NCBI RefSeq assembly: GCF_018812025.1
Contig: NC_063062.1
Span: 35,736,228 to 35,800,227, forward strand
Origin: Megalobrama amblycephala
Lineage: Eukaryota; Chordata; Actinopteri; Cypriniformes; Xenocyprididae
Direction: 5' to 3'
Length of the DNA stretch: 64,000 nt
The notes under the pieces are model-generated. The model searched no databases. It was not told the DNA's origin and was given only the letters and a program-made list of their open reading frames with translations. Each line of letters begins with the position of its first letter. Position 1 is the first letter of the stretch. Below, one piece after another: positions 1-13,800 of the stretch. The translations under genes and the position numbers were made by a program.

Positions 1-1890
1 AAAAATGTTATATGGATTTTCATGTAAATTTTTGTTTCCACATGTTAGCTAAAATAGCACTTGTCAGTCATTTTCTCTGCTTGTTTGATTTTAGTGTATT
101 ATTATTACAGTGTATGTGTATTGCCTTTTGTGTGTGTGTCTGTCTTTTCTTTCATCTGTCCCATCACAAGTGTTAGATGTGCTCTCTCTCTCTCTCTGCT
201 CTACATTGTGTCCATCAAGTGAATATTTCAGATGTTGTGTCTCGGCTTGTCTGAGGTCGCTGTGTTAAAAGTGAATGACTTGTGCAGTTCAGAGGATAGT
301 GTGTAAATCTGTAGTGTAAAGATGTTGGAAACAAAACCATATTTTCTCTGGAGATCATTGCATGTACAAACATGCAGGCTAATTCTCAGCACTTACAGCA
401 TCATGTGGGACATAGTCTGGGCTTTTATCCAGAACTAATCGTCATCATCACATTTATTTAAATATTACCGTATAGTAAAATTACAATTACTGAAGGATCA
501 TGTGACACTGAAGACTGGAGTAATGATGCTGAAATTTCAGCTTTGATCTCAGGAATAAATATATTCCAATAGAAAACAGTTATTTTAAATTGTAGTAATT
601 TTTCACAATATAACTGATTTTCCTGTGTTTTAATACAAAAAAATAGTCTTTTTGAGTGTAAAAGACTTGTTTCAAAAACAAAACAAAAAAAATCGTAATT
701 ATTCCAAACTTTTGTGTATGTGGGTCAATGACGTGATGGGTCCTTTTTTTTTTTTTTTTTTTGTCCCAAGACCTTATAATAAAGTAGGTAAAATGTATGT
801 CCAAAGTATGCAAGGTAGTACAACTAGATCTCTATTATATTTTACTACATATAAAGGTATTTTAAAGAATTGTGTGACAAGTGTCACAAGGTCATTCGGT
901 TTAACCGCCCAAAGGCCAATACAGCCATTTCATTTGTGATTAAAATATCTTAAAATGTAATAAATGTATATATTTTTTTTTATTCTGGCATGATTTTATA
1001 ACATCATATATCAACATAGTGCAAAATGGTATTAAAATGGTCTAGAAGTCGTTGCTTTGTTATGAGAAAGAATGTCCGTAAAAATGAAATTCATTGATGT
1101 CATTTGGAGTAACCAATATAAAGGAACCATTTTGGATCAAGTCATGTGGTCAGTATCATGTGACAGGATGTGACATCATTCGGACATCTGTAAAGGACCA
1201 CATGGTTGTGAAACAAAGTAACTCTCTCTTAACTATTTGAAAAATTCATATTTTCTCTTGATCATACGCATGTCCCAAAACATCAGCTCATTCGATACAA
1301 CCGCTATAAAACATGGAAAATGTTGTAATATTTTAAAAACTTGTACTAAATATAAAATGTTTGATTGTCCTTTTGCTAGCTAGCTAGATATCAGCCTGTT
1401 AGCATTGTTTGGAAATATCGTCTTTCGGTATAACCAAAAGTGTCATTCGGTAAAACCAAAATTTTGGTTAAACCGAATGATGTTTTTGGTGACAAATTTT
1501 GTCTATCTTGTAAAAAATGACAAAAGCAGTGTTAAAAACCACAATCTCATTGTTAACACTTAATAAATCTTCAAAATTAATTTTAAAAACTTTATTCATC
1601 AATGGCCCATGTACTATGGTAATATGTGTTTTAATAATGTTTAATAATATTTTTATATATGTTGCCTTGGCAGTAAGGGCAGAGACGTTTTTCCCTCATC
1701 AGTCTCTGAACAGGTGCAGCAGGTTGTTGTCATGGTAACTCAGGTTGTCTGCATGTGTTTGTGTTTTTTGCAGACGTCCCTTTCAAAATCTCCTTCTCCA
1801 GAATAAACAAAAAAGACTGCTATTAATTTGTTCTCTTTTGTCTGAAATGCATAATAAAAAAATAAGAGTGTCTCTCTTTCTGCCTCTCAG
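1..1890. repeat. intron sequence with dispersed-repeat remnants and a CATTCGGT-type motif cluster
   Basis: Intron upstream of the first visible ppp1r37 exon. About 480-700 is one arm of an interspersed repeat (ATCATGTGACACTGAAGACT...) that recurs at 43.3-43.5 kb and 45.1-45.4 kb. Between 890 and 1485 a motif of the form TCATTCGGTTTAACC occurs several times in both orientations and ends in a near-perfect hairpin at about 1450-1485. No coding exon was seen. Confidence 0.5.
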
Positions 1891-4800
1891 GGAGCATCAG
1901 CTTTGTTCGATATGATAGAGTACTATGAATCCGCCACTCATCTCAACATCTCCAGCAACAAGCACATCGGCACCCGCGGCTGGCAGGCCGCCGCACACAT
2001 GATGAGGAAGGTGAGGCTGTGACTGACACTCATTTCACACTTGTTAGGAACAGTTGATGTGCTCATCTTTATCTGTCTGTGTGTCTCATCCAGACGAGCT
2101 CTCTGCAGTACCTGGACGCCCGTAACACCCCACTCTTGGACCATTCGGCTCCGTTCGTGGCCAGAGCGCTGCGGATCAGCGGCAGCCTGGCGGTCTTGCA
2201 CCTGGAGAACGCCGGCATCTCAGGACGACCGCTTATGCTGCTGGGTAATGAATGGGAAAACCAATGATGGGGAACACAGTGGACATTAACCCTTTAAAGC
2301 CTACTGTATCGTATGAACTTCTGAGGTTTTTAAATTATAAACATGATTAAAACTTTGCTGAAAACTTGCAGTAGACATGCCTTCTGTTATCCAATTGATA
2401 GTTTAGCATGTAAAAGGGCTTTTAGTATAATTGTAAAAATGTCCTCCTTCAGGTTCTGGTTCACATTTTCTGTGAAATCTTTACTATTTTTAGTAAATGT
2501 AAAAATAGCTTTTATATTGTTAATATTTCAAGATGAACACAACTTGGGTTTATTTGATTATCCATACACCGTTTGTTAAAATGTGAGTATCAAATATGTT
2601 TTATATGGATATATTTCTCAACTACAGAGCTTTGATCGTAAAACTAAGCATTTAAATGCGTCTTACTAAGACATATTATTGGCAGATATATAGTGATGAC
2701 TGAAATTTTATATGAATTTTATTTTAAGTAGTCCGCTGTACTGTTATTAAGATCTCATTGATTTACATTACAAGCATTACATCAGAATTTCATCTTACTT
2801 TTTGGCCATATAAATATCAGCATCTGCAACAAATTGCATATTTTGCTTCGTTTGTACCTCTATATAAAAGTTATGAAATATTGATCAAATTGAGATGGAA
2901 AAAAAAGGCTGATGTCTTGAAAAAGCCTGAAAAATCATGATTCATTAACTGCAAGCCTTTTTATTCGCTGCGAGAGTTTTCCTCGTTCGTTTTGGTGAAT
3001 GTTTACATGCCTCCTCAAGCAAAGCTGGCTGATCGCATTATAAAACATCCGGACTCTGTTATTATCATTCCCGGGGACTTTAATAGGGCAAACCTGAGCC
3101 GTGAACTACTTAAATACAGGCAGCACATTACATGGCCCACCAGAAACAGAAACATACTCGACCACTGCTACACCACAATAAAGGACGCATACGGTATCAC
3201 TCAGTTCCCAGAGCAGTTTTATCGATTATCGTGATATTGTGACATCCTACAGCAATTTCTGTGAGGGTATGTGCGTTCCTACCAGGACTTAAAATATAAT
3301 AATGATAAACCATGGTTCACTACAAAACTCAAACAGCGATGCCTACAGAAGTGGAGACTAAGTCTTGTATAAACAGGCCAAGTAATATTTTTGCTGTTGT
3401 TTAAAAAAAACTTTGCTAGATATACTTACAAACCTAATTAAAAAAGTTGGGACACTGTACAAATTGTGAATAAAAACAGAATGCAATGATGTGGAAGTTT
3501 CAAATTTCAATATTTTATTCAGAATACAACATAGATGACATATCAAAAGTTTAAACTGAGAAAATGTTTCATTTTAAGGGAAAAATAAGTTAATTTTAAA
3601 TTTCATGGCATCAACACATCTCCAAAAAGTTGGACAAGGCCATGTTTACCACTGTGTGGCATCCCCTCTTCTTTTTATAACAGTCTGCAAACGTCTGGGG
3701 ACTGAGGAGACAAGTTGCTCAAGTTTAGGAATAGGAATGTTGTCCCATTCTTGTCTAATACAGGCTTCTAGTTGCTCAACTGTCTTAGGTCTTCTTTGTC
3801 GCATCTTCCTCTTTATGATGTGCCAAATGTTTTCTATGGGTGAAATATCTGGACTGCAGGCTGGCCATTTCAGTACCCGGATCCTTCTTCTACGCAGCCA
3901 TGATGTTGTAATTGATGCAGTATGTGGTCTGGCATTGTCATGTTGGAAAATGCAAGGTCTTCCGTGAAAGAGACGACATCTGGATGGGAGCATATGCTGT
4001 TCTAGAACTTGGATATACCTTTCAGCATTGATGGTGCCTTTCCAGATGTGTAAGCTGCCCATGCCACACGCCCTCATGCAACCCCATACCATCAGAGATG
4101 CAGGCTTCTGAACTGAGCGCTGATAACAGCTTGGGTTATCCTTGTCTTCTTTAGTCCGGATGACATGGCGTCCCAGTTTTCCAAAAAGAACTTCAAATTT
4201 TGATTCGTCTGACCACAGAACAGTTTTTCACTTTGCCACAGTCCATTTTAAATGAGCCTTGGCCCAGAGAAAACGCCTGCGCTTCTGGATCATGTTTAGA
4301 TATGGCTTCTTTTTTGACCTATTTGACCTTTTTTGAGTTTCAGCCGGCAACGGCGAATGGCACGGTGGATTGTGTTCACCGTCAATGTTTTCTGGAAGTA
4401 TTCCTGAGCCCATGTTGTGATTTCCATTACAGTAGCATTCCTGTATGTGATGCAGCGCCGTCTAAGGGCCCGAAGATCACGGGCATCCAGTATGGTTTTC
4501 CGGCCTTGACCCTTACACACAGAGATTGTTCCAGATTCTCTGAATCTTTGGATGATATTATGCACTGTAAATGATGATAACTTCAAACTCTTTGCAATTT
4601 TTCTCTGAGAAGCTCCTTTCTGATATTGCTCCACTATTTTTCACCGCAGCATTGGGGGAATTGGTGATCCTCTGCCCATCTTGACTTCTGAGAGAGACTG
4701 CCACTCTGAGAGGCTCTTTTTATACCCAATCAAGTTGCCAATTGACCTAATAAGTTGCAAATTGGTCCTCCAGCTGTTCCTTATGTACATTTAACTTTTC

Positions 4801-7800
4801 CGGCCTCTTATTGCTACCTGTCCCAACTTTTTTGGAATGTGTAGTTCTCAAGAAATCCAAAATGAGCCAATATTTGGCATGACATTTCAAAATGTCTCAC
4901 TCTCAACATTTGATATGTTATCTATATTCTATTGTGAATAAAATATAAGTTTATGAGATTTGTAAATTATTGCATTCCTTTTTTATTCACAATTTGTACA
5001 GTGTCCCAACTTTGTACAATGTGAACATCTCTGCATCTATCATAAATGTTAAATGTCTTGTATAAACAGGCCAAAAACACACTGACAAAAGAGAAAAGAG
5101 TAGCTAAGAGAAGCTACTCTGAAAAGCTGAAAAAACAGTTTTCATTTAACGATCCTGCATCAGTGTGGAAAAGACATCACCAATTATAAGACATCGTCAT
5201 CTCAGTCTGCTGGGAATCAACAACTGGCCAATGATCTGAATGAGTTCTGTTGTCATTTTGACTGTAGTTCTCTCAGCCGGCGATTCAGATCACGGCACTA
5301 GAACATCTAGGCAGAGGAACAGCTTCTTCCCACGGGCCATCTCCCTCTTGAGCAGTTAAATGCCTCCCAAGGCCACTGTTTAGTGCAATATCTTGTCAAT
5401 TCACTTTTATTTATTATCCATAATACTGTTAATGGTAAATGTGTTCATATCTGTAAATATGCCTATTCTGTGTTTTTATACTTTTCATATTTTATTCTAG
5501 AATTGTATTATGTATCTTCATTTACCGAGAAAAAATAATTGTGTGTGCAAGCACACTTGGCAATAAAGCTCTGATTCTGATTTATAGAGTTAACAATTTT
5601 TACACAAATGAATGAAGCAACTAAAAGGCAACTTGTTTCCTGTGTGTGTGCAGCCACGGCACTGAAGATGAACATGAACCTCAGAGAGCTGTATTTGGCA
5701 GACAATAAGTTGAATGGTCTGCAGGATTCGGCTCAGTTGGGGAATCTGCTGAAGTTCAACTACAACATCCAGATTCTGGACCTGAGAAACAATCACATAC
5801 TAGACTCAGGTCTGACCTCATCCTCTCTCTGTATCTCCTCTTGGTCTCCTCCTTCAGAAATGTTTGTACTTGTCGTTCAACCAACTAGCACACTTTAGCT
5901 CTTTGTGTTCTCTCGATATATTTGCTTTTCCTTGTTTCCTCAGGGCTGGCGTATATATGTGAGGGTCTCAAGGAGCAGAGGAAGGGTTTGGTCACTCTGG
6001 TGCTCTGGAACAACCAGCTCACACACAATGGCATGGGCTACCTGACCGCCGCTTTGGTAAACATCCACACAATTACGTCACAAAAGTTTCCATGAACAAT
6101 TCCACATACTTCTACATCTTCAGGGCTTATTCACACCAAGAGCAACACAACAAACCAAAATGTATTTTGTCCCAAAATTCACACCAAGCTCTACACAAAT
6201 TTGTAAAGCTGAAAGAAATAGGTTACACTTTTATTGTAAGCTGTCCTTTTTAGTGAATTATACAATGAACTATGGAGTAATCTTAATTAACAGCGTTCTA
6301 ACTATAGGTTTAGGGTTTGGTTTGGGGTTAGTTACTTGTAATTATGCATGATTTATCATTTTTTACCAAAGACACTAAAATAAAGTGTTACCAAAATAGA
6401 ACTGAATAAAACTATTAATTTCTTAAAAAATAAAAAACAATACATTGTTAAATATTTAAAATATTACTGTTTTACTGTATTTTGATCAAATAAATGCAGT
6501 CTTGGTGAGTATATAAGACTTATTTCAAAAACATTACAAAATCCAAACTTTTTTGGTGATGTAAATGCAACAAAACAATAGCCCCTCATGCCTTCTCGTT
6601 AAATGACTAACAATACAGCACGTCCACCGCAAACAGATGAGAATGAGATTGAGGAGAGCTCGTCCCCATTCAGTCAGATGGTCATTATGGAGATTGAGAG
6701 GATGCTGTGCATGTTGGCAGCTGCTGACCATGCAACGCTTGTGTTTATGTGTGTCCTGGCATCTTTTTGTTAATTAAAGACTAAAGACACACACACACAC
6801 ATTCTCACAGCCTTGTGTGTAATGCACTGCGGTGTGTATGCCTTCTGAACAGGCTGTGTGGTTTATAAACAGTCTGAGCGTACATCCATACACTGTACTG
6901 CAAAAATACAGTATTTGGTAACACTTTACTTGAAGGGGTGTGCATAAGACTGACATGACACCTTCATAATTATGACATGAATATGTAGGAGGTTTTATGC
7001 ATGTTTATGACAACTGTCATTAAGTGTCATTTGCTCAATTATGTCATTTTTAATGCAAAGATGACATTGTTTGAGATGTCCGAGTTATGACAACTTGACA
7101 TAAACCAATACATCATAACCTGTCAGTGTCTTTGTCATGACAACTTGACATTATTTAGCTTTATGGGTTAACATTACATTAAACTGTCATGTGGTTGGTT
7201 TTGACAATGGCTGTCATGAGGCCATTATAATAGTGTCATAAATATGTATCTTGACCTCAAGTACAGTGGTACAAATTGAACTTGTCATTAAAATGTCATT
7301 AAGTGACAATACTCTGACAAATAATTTTATAACAGCGTCATGAATATTTTTCATTTCATTTTTTTTTTTTAAGTTTCCTCCAACAGAAAGTCCGATAATA
7401 GACCATTTCAAACTTCTTAAAAAAATGACACTGTTAAAAAATAATGGTAACACTTTATTTTAGGGTCTTTTAACTAGTTGCTTATTATTTATAGCATGCA
7501 TATTACTAGAATATTGACTATTTATTAATAATTATTAAGCACATATTAATGCCTTATTCTGCATGACCTTATTCTAGATTCTTAATCCTACCCAATACCT
7601 AAACTTAACAATTAACTATATTTAGAAGCAGTAAATTAGGAGTTTATTGACAGAAAAGTCATAGTTAATAGTTTATATATGTAAGTAGTTTAAGTTTGAT
7701 AATTACTCTGCCATGTTTATGACGGGTTATGTTGTCTTGGTAATGTCAAGTTGTCATGACAAAGACACTGACAGGTTATGATGTATTGGTTTATGTCAAG

Positions 7801-10800
7801 TTGTCATAACACAGACATCACAAACAATGTAATCTTTGCATTAAAAATGACATAATTGAGTGAATGACATTTAATGACAGTTGTCATAAACATGCATAAA
7901 ACCTCTTTCATATTCATGACACGTGTCATGTCATGATTATGAAGGTGTCATGTCAGTCTTATGCACACCCCTTCAAGTAAAGTGTTACCCAGTATTTCCT
8001 ATTCCATCCCTAGGAAAGCTTGTTTCTGCAATGGAATAAAAAAAAAAAAAAAGGTGTCTGCGACTTTCTCACAATTCTAAATTTTTTCTCACAATTTTGA
8101 GTTTATATCTCGTAATTTGAAACTTTTTCTTTGGAATTCTAAGTTTATATTGCAATTTTGAACTTCTTTTTTCAGAAATGAGTATATATCTCATTTTTAA
8201 ACTTTTTTTTTTTTGAATTCTGAGTTTACAGGTGCTGGTCATATAATTAGAATATCATCAAAAAGTTGATTTATTTCACTAATTCCATTCAAAAAGTGAA
8301 ACTTGTATATTATATTCATTCATTACACACAGACTGATATATTTCAAATGTTTATTTCTTTTAATTTTGATGATTATAACTGACAACTAAGGAAAATCCC
8401 AAATTCGGTATCTTAGAAAATTAGAATATTACTTAAGACCAATACAAAGAAAGGATTTTTAGAAATCTTGGCCAACTGAAAAGTATGAAGATGAAAAGTA
8501 TGAGCATGTACAGCACTCAATACTTAGTTGGGGCTCCTTTTGCCTGAATTACTGCAGCAATGCGGTGTGGCATGGAGTCGATCAGTCTGTGGCACTGCTC
8601 AGGTGTTATGAGAGCCCAGGTTGCTCTTGCATCTTCCTCTTCACAATACCCCATAGATTTTCGTAGATTTTCTATGGGATTAAGGTCAGGCGAGTTTGCT
8701 GGCCAATTAGGAACAGGGATACCATGGTCCTTAAACCAGGTACTGGTAGCTTTGGCACTGTGTGCAGGTGCCAAATCCTGTTGGAAAATGAAATCTGCAT
8801 CTCCATAAAGCTGGTCAGCAACAGGAAGCATGAAGCGCTCTTCCTGGTATACGGCTGCGTTGACCTTGGACCTCAGAAAACACAGTGGACCAACACCAGC
8901 AGATGACATGGCACCCCAAACCATCACTGACTGTGGAAACTTTACACTGGACCTCAAGCAACGTGGATTGTGTGCCTCTCCTCTCTTCCTCCAGACTCTG
9001 GGCCCTGATTTCCAAAGGAAATGCAAAAATTACTTTCATCAGAGAACATAACTTTGGACCACTCAGCAGCAGTCCAGTCCTTTTTGTCTTTGACTCCAGC
9101 TGCTGCTGTCTGTTGTTCAAGAGTGGCTTGACACAAGGAATGCGACAGCTGAAACCCATGTCTTGCATACGTCTGTGCGTAGTGGTTCTTGAAGCACTGA
9201 CTCCAGCTGCAGTCCACTCTTTATGAATCTCCCCCACATTTTTGAATGGGTTTTGTTTCACAATCCTCTCCAGGGTGCAGTTATCCCTATTGCTTGTACA
9301 CTTCTTTCTACCACATCTTTTTTTTCCCTTCGCCTCTCTATTAATGTGCTTGGACACAGAGCTCTGTGAACAGCCATCCTCTTTTGCAATGACCTTTTGT
9401 GTCTTGCCCTCCTTGTGCAAGGTGTCAATGGTCGTCTTTTGGACAACTGTCAAGTCAGCAGTCTTCCCCATGATTGTGTAGCCTACAGAACTAGACTGAG
9501 AGACCATTTAAAGGCCTTTGCAGGTGTTTTGAGTTAATTAGCTGATTAAAGTGTGGCACCAGGTGTCTTCAATATTGAACCTTTTCACAATATTCTAATT
9601 TTCTGAGATACTGAATTTGGGATTTTCCTTAGTTGTCAGTTATAATCATCAAAATTAAAAGAAATAAACATTTGAAATATATCAGTCTGTGTGTAATGAA
9701 TGAATATAATATACAAGTTTCATTTTTTGAATGGAATTAGTGAAATAAACTTTTTGATGATATTCTAATTATATGACCAGCACCTGTACATCTCGCAATT
9801 ATGAACTTTTTTTTCAGAATTCTGAGTTTATATCTTGCAATTTTGAACTTCTCAAATCTCAGTTTATATCGCAATTTTTTTTGGAATGTCGAGTTCACAT
9901 CTCAATTTTTTAATGCTTGTTTCTCTAAATTTTATATATTGCAATTATATATTTTCTCTAAAGTTTATATATTGCAATTTTGAACTTTTCTCAGAAATCA
10001 GTATATATCTCACTTTTTTTTAAACTTTTTCTTGGAATTCTGACTTTATATCATGCAATTTTGATCTTTTTTGCAGGAATATTATATTTATATATTACCC
10101 TTTTTATTATTTTATTCTGTGGAATAAATAAGCTTTGCAGAGCAGTCATAAACACGTTCATCTTGAAGATCTTATCTTATTGAAAGGTGTTCACACTGAA
10201 TATTTAATCCACATTCAGTTCCTTTATATGTTTTTTTGTTTGTTTGTTTTATTTTTCTTTCTATTTACACCCTTTTACTGATCCATCTCTTTCGCTCTCT
10301 GCTACTGAAGCCGTTCACTCAAAGCTTGGAAACATTGAACCTGGGCCATAATGCAGTAGGGAACGAAGGAGTGCACAAACTGAAAGATGGACTTGTAGCA
10401 AACCGGTCCATCCTCAGGCTGGGTCTGGCCTCCACCAAACTCTCCTGTGAAGGTGAGATCTGGAGTGCAAACGTGAAGTTACCTAAGACCACAATGAATT
10501 TGCTTCATCTAAGATGGATGACTGTGAATTCTAGAGGTCAGCTTGTGTTAAGTATGTGTGAGCGTGAAGATGATCGGTGTGCTTGTTCACATGATAGGAG
10601 CGGTCGCTATAGCAGAGTTCATCGCGGAGAGTCCGAGGCTCCTCCGGTTAGACATGCGGGAGAATGAAATCAAGACCGGGGGCCTCATGGCTCTCTCCCT
10701 TGCCTTTAAAGTCAACACATCTCTGCTCCGACTCGACCTGGACCGAGAGCCCAAGAAAGAGACGGTGAGTGTTTGTTAAAGGGGAGGGGAAAGATTTCGC

Positions 10801-13800
10801 TTAATATAAAGTAATACTGAGTATATTTACAATGTTAAATGTCGCAACAAAAGTTTTAATGAGGTTTTTTTTTTTTTTTTTTTCTCCGGCATTACGTTTC
10901 CAGTGTCAATTGACTAGTTTCATGATCCTTTTTTATTTCACAACATACAATGAGCATTAATACAGATACAACATTAACTTACCATAAGTTTTATTAATTT
11001 CCGTGAGTTCAGACCGATTTATAGGATTAGTTCACTTCAGAATTTAAATTTCCTGATAATTTACTCATGAATAATTTAGTCTTTCTTTCTTCAGTCGAAA
11101 AGAAATTAAGGTTTTTGAGGAAAACATTTTAGGATTTTTCTCCATATGGTGGACTTTAACGGCTACCAACAGGTTGAAGGTCCAAATGTCAGTTTCAGTA
11201 CAGCTTCAAAGAGCTCTACATGATCCCAGATGAGGAATAAGAGTCTAATCTAGAGAAGTGATCTGCCATTTTCTAAAAAAAAATAAAATTATATATACTT
11301 TTTAACCACAAATGCTCGTCTTCCACTGCTCTGCAATGCGCCACGCATTACGTAATCACGTTGGAAAGGACTTGTGATTTGATTTGTGGTTGAAATGTAT
11401 ATAAATGTTTCTTTTTTGAGAAAATGACCAATCATTTCACTAAATAAGACCCTTATTGAAGACCACTGAAGTCCACTATATGGAGAAAAATCCTGAAATG
11501 TTTTATGTTTTTAATCCTGAAAAGACATAAACATTTTGGATGACATGGGGGTGCATAAATTATCAGGAAATTTTATTTCTGAAGTGAACTAATCCTTTAA
11601 AATTCTTCTTGTGGGATTTTTCATATATTGAAATGCTTTTAAAATATGCAGTATCAAGGTAAACATTGCAATTTAATGTTATATTGGAGCCACTTATTTT
11701 ATTTTTTCACTAACTACAGTTTATTATTTAGCACAGTTTTCTGCAGATGTAACTACGACATTGATCTTTTTTTATTGCATAACAGCTTTTTTTCCCCACT
11801 CTGTTCTTACAGGTGAAGAGTTTCATTGAGACACAGCGCGCCCTGCTGGCAGACATTCAGAATGGCTGCAAGAGAAACTTCATCTTGGCCAAAGAGAAGG
11901 AAGAAACAGAACAGAAAATGAGACAGTCAGCTTCAATGCCAGAAATTGCCACAGAGGACCAAACTCAGGAGGATGAAGATGCATCTGCTGAGAAAAGCGA
12001 GGAAGAAAATGCTGCCGTTCAGAAAGACGCAACCAAGGAGGATGTATCTGAGAATCAAGAAGTCAAAGTTCAAGAAGCGACACTGCAAGACGACTCCGAC
12101 TCGGACACTGAGGATGAGGACATAGTGGATTCGTCGAATGCTTCTGCAAAGACCACATCTCCCATACCGATTCCTGCAATAAACACCTGTAAGGTCGTGC
12201 CCTTAGCACCGCCGTTACCAGGATCTCCAGCCGTCATTTCGGGAATTACGGTGACCGAAGCCAACGTTGCTTCCGGAGCCCCATCATCTCCTGGCCGCTG
12301 TTTCTCTGTGTCTAGCCCCGGCAGAGGACACAAAATCTTTATGGTAACACGTGTGGAAAGCCCTCCGGAGCAGCAACAGGTGACTGCATTGCCGAAATTT
12401 GTCCGCGAGAGGGCGGTAGAGAGCCAAACATCTGCAACACCAACACAAACCCATATAAAAGCACCTTCACAACCGCCTGATCAGGAATCAACACAACAGT
12501 CTGAGCTCAGTGCGTTAACATCACATGCAGAAACAACACCAGTGCTCAACACATCAACGTCTTCACTTGCGGACGAGCAGGAGAATGTGACTCATTCTGA
12601 TAAAGTTCAGTTTGAGCAGCAAGCTTCAATATCGGGAAGCGCGCAGGAACCATTTGAAAGCCAAATTAGACTTGATCAGACTCACTTAGTGCAGCAGTTA
12701 CCAGTAGATACAACGACAAAAAAACCACAAGAGACACAAAATACCAGTGAGGAGGACCAGCAGGACGAGCAGATCCAGGAATCAAGTCCCACCCACACAG
12801 AGCCATCAGTGTCAGGACAATCCCGGGATGGGACGCCAAATCCTGAAGAGCAGCAAGAGCTGCAGCCTTCACTGGAGGTCACAGATGGTCATGAACTCCT
12901 AGATACGGAGGGCTGTAGTGCTCAAGCGGGATCTTCTGATGAAGAAGCCGAAGGTTGTCCGGTTATGAGCGCGGGAGCAGTGCTTCCCAACGGGCTGAAG
13001 CCAGAATTTGCCTTTCACCTGATCGAACCAGAGGGCCTCAAACCAGCCAGCTGCATTATGGAGCATGGTGAGTTATCAATGGATTACCTCATGTTCCACA
13101 TCATCTATAAAATACAATATTGTAGCACATTTATTTTGGTTATAAGACATTTGCATGGTTCCTAAGACCTGTTCAAACCAATTTCAATGTCAAGTGACCT
13201 TTAGTTAAATAGCGCTTTATACAATAACAGATTGTTTCAAAGCAGCTTTACAGTGATAAACATGAAAATAATGATTCAGTGATGCAAAACAGAACTAAAT
13301 TCTGCTGTAAAGCAGCTCTAAAAAGACAATAATAAACAGTCATTATTCAGTTGAAATCAGTTGAGTGTTGAATAGATGACATTATAAAATAGGCATAGTA
13401 TTGCGATATTATGCGTGGGGATATTGTTTTGATACACGGAGACCAAGTATCGATCTTTTCACTGTGATTAAACCAACAAACCTTATATACAATGACTATA
13501 TATATATACTATGACTTAATATATTGATTATGACTTAATTATTATGATTATTACTTAATGTTTAAAATCACAATTAAATCAAATTGTGGCTTAAGAATCA
13601 TGGTATCACATCGTGGGGCCTCTGCTGATTCTCACTGCTATTATAAAATATCACCAGAAAATTATACGTACAAAAAACATGAATTTTTTGATAAATACCT
13701 TTTGTATCTGTATTTATGTTATTATATTTTAAAGAAAACTCTGTTGCAAATATGTAAATTTAGCGAATGCTAATGATAGACACCTGCGGTGCACACTGAT

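Larger units (their letters stand above)
2950..5582 (+). mobile_element. LINE retrotransposon fragment (L2/CR1-like), decayed and interrupted
   Basis: The 5' piece (2950-3381) encodes a decayed endonuclease part: [19 protein letters not shown], the catalytic PGDFN motif, and [13 protein letters not shown]. Internal deletion and frameshift then join to [12 protein letters not shown]. The 3' piece (5055-5582) continues with [20 protein letters not shown] and DPASVWK and ends in a CAATAAAGCTCTGATTCTGATT-type tail, typical of L2/CR1-like LINE 3' ends. The reverse transcriptase domain is missing. The middle (3382-5054) is an inserted block containing a Tc1 copy. The element is dead. Confidence 0.8.
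8017..10100. repeat. dispersed element with 21 bp CTCGCAATTCTGACTTTATAT-like units, split by a Tc1 insertion
   Basis: It starts with AAGCTTGTTTCTGCAATGGA and an A-tract, followed by degenerate units resembling TCACAATTTTGAGTTTATAT. The units resume after the Tc1 copy at 8229-9786 and fade by about 10080. The same element occurs at 25424-25520 and, greatly expanded, at 29370-30812. No function is known to me. Confidence 0.7.

Noticed and set aside
3605..3967. Plus-strand open frames opposite the Tc1 transposase, here and at 4200-4574, 8560-9226 and 25582-26344
   Set aside because: They are antisense shadows of transposase coding sequence.
12070..12882. Minus-strand frames opposite the large ppp1r37 exon
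   Set aside because: Shadows of the plus-strand coding exon, whose frame joins the neighbouring exons in correct phase.
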